Below, one piece after another: positions 14,629-19,018 of a DNA stretch of 19,018 bases. The position numbers were made by a program, and so were the translations under genes. How positions within the stretch are numbered: position 1 is the first letter of the stretch; every line of letters begins with the position of its first letter. The notes below the pieces were generated by a model. That model ran no database searches. It saw only the letters and a list, made by a program, of their open reading frames with translations, and was not told the DNA's origin. Source of the DNA: Lentihominibacter faecis (GTDB lineage: Bacteria > Bacillota > Clostridia > Peptostreptococcales > Anaerovoracaceae); assembly GCF_014306095.1 (NCBI RefSeq), contig NZ_JACRWC010000099.1, forward strand, positions 1 to 19,018. The letters are read 5' to 3'.

Positions 14629-15483
14629 ATGAGAAAAGTATCGTACTTAAGCTACACTATGACAACGGCAGATGCTAACAATCCTGATGGTATCGTGCCT
14701 GTAGGAAGACAGTTCGATTTTATCGGAGACGTTGAGACAGAAGAAATGATCCTCGTTGACGGTGATGAATCCCTCTGCCTGGGTTATACCGGAGTTGAAG
14801 TTTACAAAGACGTATATGTAGGAGATATGATGGAGTACAAAGCTACTCTGACTCATATCGGAAACACATCCAGAGACTGCCATATCGAAGTATTCAAACT
14901 GGCTACTCCTGCTTACAGAGAAGGAAAAGCTAAGGAAGACTGCCTGCCAGGCGAAATGGTATGGTTTGACGAACCGGTACTGTGCAGTGCTGGTAACGTA
15001 AGACTGGTTGTTAAAAAGCACCTGCAGAGAGGCGAACAGCCTGATGGAACAGTTGCTGAACCTTGGGCTGACAATGAAGACTTCCCAGAAGTTGGATTTG
15101 ATAAAGACCATCCGGAAGATATCACATTCCGTTACAGAATGTCCGACAGAGACGTATTCTATCTTGGTGGCGTAGTAAACGGAGCTAGAAATATCACTCT
15201 GATGGAAGACACTGCTAAGAGACTGATGGCTAGAGAATTTGGAAACACTGGTCACATCACTAAGGTTGAAAAGGTAAGACTGTATGAACCATGCTTCGCT
15301 GGTGACTACCTCGAATATCACGCAAGAGTCAACAAGGTGATCGGAGACAAGATTGTTGTAGAAGTAAGAAACTACAAGTACATCGACCTTCCTGAAAATC
15401 CGGAATTCCCAAGCTCTATCGACGTACTGCCTGAACCGAAGCTCTGCACAATCGTTCAGTTTGTATTCGAAACTTACAAATAG
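14629..15483 (+). CDS. Fused double-hotdog protein resembling 3-aminobutyryl-CoA / beta-alanyl-CoA ammonia lyase
   Basis: 284 residues; GGGAGGA lies 8 nt before ATG 14629. Known ammonia lyases of this family (Kal of lysine fermentation, Acl of Clostridium propionicum) are single hotdog domains of roughly 130-145 residues. Here two such domains are joined. Residues about 14-130 contain VGRQFDFIGDVETEEM, GDESLC, VYVGDMMEY, IGNTSRD and FDEPVLC. Residues about 166-284 contain YRMSD, GGVVNGARNITLME, CFAGDYLEYHARVNKVIGD and LPEPKLCTIVQ. Copy 1 keeps the family's GDV.TE block, while copy 2 keeps the opening 'RMS..D...GG..V.GAR' block. Between them they look like one complementary active site. The reaction would be reversible loss of ammonia from a 3-aminoacyl-CoA to an enoyl-CoA. 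A MaoC-like hydratase or loss of another leaving group is the main alternative. It ends with a strong terminator. Confidence 0.65.
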   Translation: MRKVSYLSYTMTTADANNPDGIVPVGRQFDFIGDVETEEMILVDGDESLCLGYTGVEVYKDVYVGDMMEYKATLTHIGNTSRDCHIEVFKLATPAYREGKAKEDCLPGEMVWFDEPVLCSAGNVRLVVKKHLQRGEQPDGTVAEPWADNEDFPEVGFDKDHPEDITFRYRMSDRDVFYLGGVVNGARNITLMEDTAKRLMAREFGNTGHITKVEKVRLYEPCFAGDYLEYHARVNKVIGDKIVVEVRNYKYIDLPENPEFPSSIDVLPEPKLCTIVQFVFETYK

Positions 15484-15511
15484 AATATAAAAAACTTTTG
15501 TAAAAACCATG

Positions 15512-15540
15512 GAAGAGGATCGCAAGATCCTCTTCTTTTT
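15512..15540 (+). terminator. Strong terminator of the CoA-transferase/ammonia-lyase-like genes
   Basis: Perfect 10-bp stem GAAGAGGATC (15512-15521) with GATCCTCTTC (15526-15535), a GCAA (GNRA) tetraloop and a T-run from 15536. It ends the acyl-CoA module before the merR gene. Confidence 0.95.
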
Positions 15541-15570
15541 TAATTTTTTTCTTTATTCTGCAGAAATTCG

Positions 15571-15579
15571 TGGTATAAT
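15571..15579 (+). promoter_or_regulatory. Extended -10 promoter of the merR gene
   Basis: TGG followed by consensus TATAAT (15574-15579) forms an extended -10. No good -35 lies 16-18 bp upstream, which is common for this promoter type. It is 41 bp before the merR start codon. Confidence 0.5.
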
Positions 15580-15619
15580 AACAAAATGACGGTATTTTAT
15601 ATGAATTTTGGAGGGACGG

Positions 15620-16489
15620 ATGAATCGCACAGACTATTATTCCATCGGTGAAGTGGCTTCTACTTGTAACATTTCGATAAGAACATTGCGTTACTATGAT
15701 GAGATTTCTCTTGTGGTACCTGAAATCCGAAAAGAAGGAAGCAAATACCGGTATTACAGCAAGGATCAGATGGTTAATATTTTGATTATTAGAAAACTGC
15801 GCTGTCTGGGAATCGGTTTAAAGGAAATAAAAGAAATCGTATCCACAAATAATCTGGATGTTATGAAGGGTAGCGTTACGGAACGGTTGGATGATATCCA
15901 TAAAGAAATCGTAGAACTGGAACGTTCCCAAAGAGAGGGAGAAGTTCTTCTTCGCAGGCTGGAGGAAGGCAGCGAGATCATAAGTATGCGTGATGATCCA
16001 AGGCTGGCATCAGGATCTCTCCCTGATGAGATAAAAATCGAGAAGGTTCCGAAAATCCACATTTACTACTCCAGAAAAGTAATGAAAGCTTATCATAATG
16101 AAGAAGTTTCCCTGGATCGCTGGGCAGGCATCGGGGATGAAGTACGGGAGCACGGTTTAAAATCCAGCGGACCTATTATTGTAACATACCATACCGATTT
16201 GCTGGATCAGTTCCTCTCTAAGACATGCGATATCGAATTCGGGATGCAGGTAGAGGAATGTGACTCTGACAAGGTTCGCGATTTTGGCGGATTCATGGCA
16301 GTCACGATTTTTCATATTGGTCCATATAATGATATTATCAAAACCTATGTCAAAGCATTGCAGTGGATCAATCAGAACAATTATAAAGTCAGTGGCCCGG
16401 TTTCAGAAGAATTTATTATTTCGCCTGTCGATGTGAAGGATGAAAATGAGCATGTAACTAAAATTTTGATCCCGGTTAATAAAGAATAG
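15620..16489 (+). CDS. MerR-family transcriptional regulator with GyrI-like effector domain
   Basis: 289 residues from ATG 15620; GGAGGG at 15610-15615 is rather close (4 nt) but the only site. Residues about 5-72 are the winged helix-turn-helix of MerR proteins (YYSIGEVASTCNISIRTLRYYDEISLV, then R.YYSKDQ, LR.LGIGLKEI). Residues about 85-120 form a coiled-coil dimerisation helix. The C-terminal 150 residues match a GyrI/BmrR-type ligand-binding domain (IIVTYHTDLL, HIGPYNDIIKTYVKALQWI, GPVSEEFIISPVDV, TKILIPV). BmrR-type regulators bind hydrophobic or cationic ligands and untwist promoters with 19-bp spacers. There is no metal-binding cysteine cluster. It stands alone between two terminators, directly after the acyl-CoA module, so control of that module by a substrate or CoA-thioester signal is plausible but unproven. 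Confidence 0.88.
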   Translation: MNRTDYYSIGEVASTCNISIRTLRYYDEISLVVPEIRKEGSKYRYYSKDQMVNILIIRKLRCLGIGLKEIKEIVSTNNLDVMKGSVTERLDDIHKEIVELERSQREGEVLLRRLEEGSEIISMRDDPRLASGSLPDEIKIEKVPKIHIYYSRKVMKAYHNEEVSLDRWAGIGDEVREHGLKSSGPIIVTYHTDLLDQFLSKTCDIEFGMQVEECDSDKVRDFGGFMAVTIFHIGPYNDIIKTYVKALQWINQNNYKVSGPVSEEFIISPVDVKDENEHVTKILIPVNKE

Positions 16490-16514
16490 CACATTTCCGT
16501 AACGGTAGAGTTTT

Positions 16515-16551
16515 AAGAAACATTTGAGAATCGTCAAATGTTTCTTTTTTT
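16515..16551 (+). terminator. Terminator of the merR gene
   Basis: Perfect 13-bp stem AAGAAACATTTGA (16515-16527) with TCAAATGTTTCTT (16534-16546), a 6-nt loop and a T-run to 16551. The A-rich left arm could make it work in both directions. Confidence 0.93.
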
Positions 16552-16640
16552 GCGCTTGTTTTGCAAATATTTACAGAAAATAGAAGATAAAGGTTGCCAA
16601 AGACTGGAAGAAGGTGTATGATAACCGTGAAAGGAAGAAG

Positions 16641-17939
16641 ATGGAAAGTATGGAAAAGTATTCAGAAGCGTATGGGCAAAAATTTCCGTATAGCGAAGAG
16701 GAAATAAAGCAGTATATGATGGATGTCCGTTTGCAGATCACAGATAGTGAGGGAACGCTGGACGATCAGGAAGCATTGAAGAAAATCGAGAATTATGTTT
16801 TCTCATGTCCGAAAGCAGAAACCTGCAGTCATCACCATAATATTCGTCTGATCGAAAGGCTCTTTTATTCGTTGCGAAAGGAAATGGACATTTTGCAGCC
16901 ATATATCGAGGATAAAAGTATATCCGAAATTATGGTGAATGGAAAGGATCATGTTTTTGCAGAACGAAATGGGAAGCTGGAACGATTGCCGATAGCATTT
17001 GATTCCACAGAAGATCTGGAAGAACTGATTCGCAGGATCGCGGCAAGAGTCCATCGTGAGATCAATGAGCTGAATCCTATTGTAGATGCGAGGCTTTCCG
17101 ACGGATCAAGAGTAAATGCTGTGTATAAGAATATTGCCTTAAACGGACCGATCTTGACTATCCGAAAATTCCCGGAAAAAATCATGTCGATGGAAGATCT
17201 GGTGGAAAAGGAAACGATTACAAAAGAAGCCGCAGCATACTTAAAAGTCCTGGTGAAAGCAGGCTATAACTGTTTTATCTGTGGGGGAACATCCTCAGGA
17301 AAGACGACGATGCTCAATGTGCTGGCACAGTTTGTCCCTTCGGGGGAGCGAGTGGTCGTGATCGAGGATTCTGCAGAACTGCAGATCAGACAGGTAGAAA
17401 ATATTGTAAGACTGGAATGCAGAAATGCAAATGTACAAGGAAAGGGGGAAGTGGATATGGCTCAGCTGGTAAAAGCCAGCTTGAGGATGAGACCGGACAG
17501 GATTTTAATTGGAGAAGTTCGAGGAAAGGAGGTGATGGATATGATCCAGGCACTCAATACTGGACATAGCGGCAGTCTCAGCACAGGACATGCCAATAGT
17601 ATAGAAGGCATGCTGAAACGTCTGGAAGCCATGTTCCTGCAGGCAGTGGAAGTGCCGGTAGATGCGATCCGCAATCAGATCACAGAGGCGATCGACATCA
17701 TGATCCATGTGAGCAGAATGCAGGATGGAAGCCGTAAAGTGATGGAAATTGCTGAATTGTCAGGGCTGGAAGATGGAGTGATCACGACGAATCCGCTGTT
17801 TCAATACAGGACGGAAGAAGATGGAATCACGGGAGCACTGAGGGCAACGGGAAACACGTTGCAGAATCAGGAAAAACTTATGATTTCAGGACATCATCTT
17901 CCGCAGGCGTATACTTGGAAAGAAGGGCGGACGTCATGA
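16641..17939 (+). CDS. tadA: Tad/Flp pilus or secretion ATPase, TadA/CpaF family
   Basis: 432 residues from ATG 16641 (AAGGA 5 nt upstream). In-frame GTG 16614 and ATG 16650 are possible alternatives. It powers assembly of Flp-type pili or type II-like secretion at the inner face of the membrane. The N-terminal domain (about 70-180) has the CpaF marks DKSISEIMVNG and RIAARVHREINELNPIVDARLSDGSRVN. The ATPase domain has Walker A GGTSSGKTT (215-223), a catalytic Asp-box Glu in VVVIEDSAELQI, Walker B RILIGEVRG (287-295) and the His-box LNTGHSGSLSTGHAN. The tadB start overlaps its stop by four bases (ATGA), so they are translated together. All ATPase motifs are intact. Confidence 0.93.
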   Translation: MESMEKYSEAYGQKFPYSEEEIKQYMMDVRLQITDSEGTLDDQEALKKIENYVFSCPKAETCSHHHNIRLIERLFYSLRKEMDILQPYIEDKSISEIMVNGKDHVFAERNGKLERLPIAFDSTEDLEELIRRIAARVHREINELNPIVDARLSDGSRVNAVYKNIALNGPILTIRKFPEKIMSMEDLVEKETITKEAAAYLKVLVKAGYNCFICGGTSSGKTTMLNVLAQFVPSGERVVVIEDSAELQIRQVENIVRLECRNANVQGKGEVDMAQLVKASLRMRPDRILIGEVRGKEVMDMIQALNTGHSGSLSTGHANSIEGMLKRLEAMFLQAVEVPVDAIRNQITEAIDIMIHVSRMQDGSRKVMEIAELSGLEDGVITTNPLFQYRTEEDGITGALRATGNTLQNQEKLMISGHHLPQAYTWKEGRTS

Positions 17940-18682
17940 TAAAAGACTATACCAAATATGAGCTTACAGGAAGGGAGAAAAGAATATTTTATTTTGCTGG
18001 ATATGGAACTGTTTTTTTTGTGGTATATCTGTTTTATCACAGTATACTGCTTTCGGCAGTTTCGGGATGCCTGGTGTACTTTTTGCAGCCTCTTGTGGAA
18101 AGACAGCTTGCAGAAAGAAGGATGAATCTGCTGACTGTACAGTTCAAGGATCTGCTTTATTCCTTGTCGGCATCAGTTGCGGCCGGACGTCAAATGGGAG
18201 AAGCGCTAGTAGAGGCGGAGCAGAATCTAGCTGTAATGTATGAAGCGAAGGAGCCTATCATGAAAGAGCTGCGTTACATGAGGATCAATCTGGTAGAAAA
18301 TAAAGAGAGCGACAAGGTGCTTCTAAAGGACCTGGCAACACGCAGTAAAAATGAAGATATCAATAATTTTGTGCAGGTATATGCAACCTGCAGAAGCATG
18401 GGCGGTGATCTTGAGAAAATCATTGGACATACATCGGAGATCCTGTCAGATAAAATGGCTATTGAACGTGAGATCAAGGTGATCACTGCGCAGAAAAAAA
18501 CAGAAGGCAGGATCATTTCCATGATGCCACTGGCCATGCTGTTGATGATGAATGTATTTTCATATTCATATATTGAACCTTTGTATCGAACAGCAGGAGG
18601 CAGGATCATCATGACTGGAGCTCTTGCGGGGGTGGCATGTGGGATGTACTTGATGGAGAAGCTTTCGGAAATCGAGGTATGA
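17936..18682 (+). CDS. tadB: Tad/Flp assembly inner-membrane protein, TadB-like (type II secretion F family)
   Basis: 248 residues starting at ATG 17936, within the ATGA overlap with tadA; AAGAAGGG lies about 9 nt upstream. Two hydrophobic segments near the N terminus (about 17-55) are followed by a cytosolic helical GspF-like domain (FKDLLYSLSASVAAGRQMGEAL, then FVQVYATCRSMGGDLEKII and IEREIKVITAQKKTEGRI), and two hydrophobic segments near the C terminus (about 190-240). This is the layout of TadB, the membrane platform that the TadA ATPase drives. The assignment as TadB rather than TadC follows from its position directly after tadA. Confidence 0.85.
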   Translation: MIKDYTKYELTGREKRIFYFAGYGTVFFVVYLFYHSILLSAVSGCLVYFLQPLVERQLAERRMNLLTVQFKDLLYSLSASVAAGRQMGEALVEAEQNLAVMYEAKEPIMKELRYMRINLVENKESDKVLLKDLATRSKNEDINNFVQVYATCRSMGGDLEKIIGHTSEILSDKMAIEREIKVITAQKKTEGRIISMMPLAMLLMMNVFSYSYIEPLYRTAGGRIIMTGALAGVACGMYLMEKLSEIEV

Positions 18683-19018
18683 GCGCAATGGACAGAATAG
18701 GATTAGAGAAAAAAGCGCGGAAGAGGATCCTGATTACAGGGGTTATAGGAATTGTTTTGATATTGACAGATTTTGCGGTTTCAGCTGCAAACAGGGGGAT
18801 CGATCTTGTTCAGACAGAGCGAGGTATTTATATGGTTCGCCCGGAGAAAGGTGCGGAAGTGGGACACGGAGCTTTTCAAGTGACGATCAAGGGGAAGAAT
18901 AATACGTTCGAAAAGAAAGTATCGATTGCGCTGGATCCATATGGGGCGAAAAAAGAAACTAAAAAAACGACACATAGTGAGGAAACTGGCGAGGAGGAGC
19001 GCATCGGACAGGAACTGC
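18679..19018 (+). CDS. Partial tad-locus membrane protein of unknown family (3' truncated)
   Basis: The frame opens at ATG 18679, overlapping the tadB stop (ATGA), and runs off the window after 113 residues; an in-frame ATG at 18688 is an alternative start. A basic N terminus (KKARKR) precedes one hydrophobic segment (ILITGVIGIVLILTDFAV, about 17-35). The rest is hydrophilic, predicted outside: residues 52-65 include a RPEKGAE stretch, then a beta-like V.I.GK..TFEKKV.I.LDP, then a K/T/E-rich stretch. I do not recognise the family. The tight overlap says it belongs to the tad operon. It could be the N-terminal part of a TadC-like protein with an extracytoplasmic insert, or a separate pilus-associated protein. 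Confidence 0.7.
   Translation, partial: MSAMDRIGLEKKARKRILITGVIGIVLILTDFAVSAANRGIDLVQTERGIYMVRPEKGAEVGHGAFQVTIKGKNNTFEKKVSIALDPYGAKKETKKTTHSEETGEEERIGQEL

Noticed and set aside
10153..15483. Complete carnitine (cai) or gamma-butyrobetaine (gbu) cluster
   Set aside because: The dehydrogenase, Etf and CoA-transferase would fit, but there is no BCCT transporter, no crotonase (CaiD) and no CoA ligase, and a Kal-like double-hotdog protein is present instead. It is kept only as an alternative substrate idea.
14647..15525. 292-codon open frame on the minus strand opposite the ammonia-lyase-like gene
   Set aside because: It has no family resemblance, the plus-strand gene has a strong RBS and family motifs, and the antisense frame runs through the terminator hairpin.
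16618..16707. 29-codon basic frame (MITVKGRRW...) overlapping the start of tadA in another frame, with AGAAGG upstream
   Set aside because: It overlaps the tadA coding start, has no recognisable family and its ribosome site is too close (3 nt); most likely chance.

Overview
The window reads as the chromosome of a strictly anaerobic, Gram-positive fermenter of the class Clostridia. The grounds are a ferredoxin-based pyruvate oxidation operon with many iron-sulfur proteins, an Nfn-type transhydrogenase, a clostridial EtfAB with an acyl-CoA dehydrogenase, strong GGAGG ribosome sites and T-rich intrinsic terminators. The gene content resembles amino-acid- or carnitine-fermenting Anaerovoracaceae/Peptostreptococcales relatives, but I cannot name the species from sequence alone. 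No rRNA, tRNA, CRISPR array, transposase or phage gene was seen.

Layout. Bases 2-166 are the 3' end of a TrkA-C-containing ion transport gene, closed by a terminator. Bases 293-7650 hold an electron-carrier operon: a promoter, a soluble polyferredoxin built like two RnfB bodies in tandem, pyruvate:ferredoxin oxidoreductase, nfnA, nfnB and a terminator. Bases 7721-8341 encode an orphan protein with a papain/C39-like Cys...His pattern. A convergent ThrE-type transporter gene lies at 9758-8424 on the minus strand, and the two genes share a bidirectional terminator. After a 394-bp divergent regulatory region, bases 10068-15540 hold an acyl-CoA reduction module: acyl-CoA dehydrogenase, EtfB, EtfA, then (with its own promoter and a large inverted repeat) a class III CoA-transferase and a fused double-hotdog protein resembling 3-aminobutyryl-CoA/beta-alanyl-CoA ammonia lyase. 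A MerR regulator with a GyrI-like ligand domain (15620-16489) follows. The window ends inside a tad (tight adherence) secretion/pilus locus: tadA, tadB and a truncated membrane protein.

How the genes may work together. PFOR makes reduced ferredoxin. The polyferredoxin probably carries those electrons, and NfnAB couples reduced ferredoxin plus NADH to NADPH. The second module looks like a self-contained CoA cycle. A CoA-transferase would activate a 3-substituted acid, the Kal-like protein would eliminate ammonia (or another beta leaving group) to give an enoyl-CoA, and Acd/EtfAB would reduce it. The saturated acyl-CoA could then serve as CoA donor for the next turn. If the Etf is of the bifurcating type, each turn also reduces ferredoxin, which would feed the first module. 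The substrate is unknown. This 'reductive beta-elimination' module, with its fused ammonia-lyase-like enzyme and a nearby ligand-sensing MerR protein, is the best candidate for an undescribed system here.
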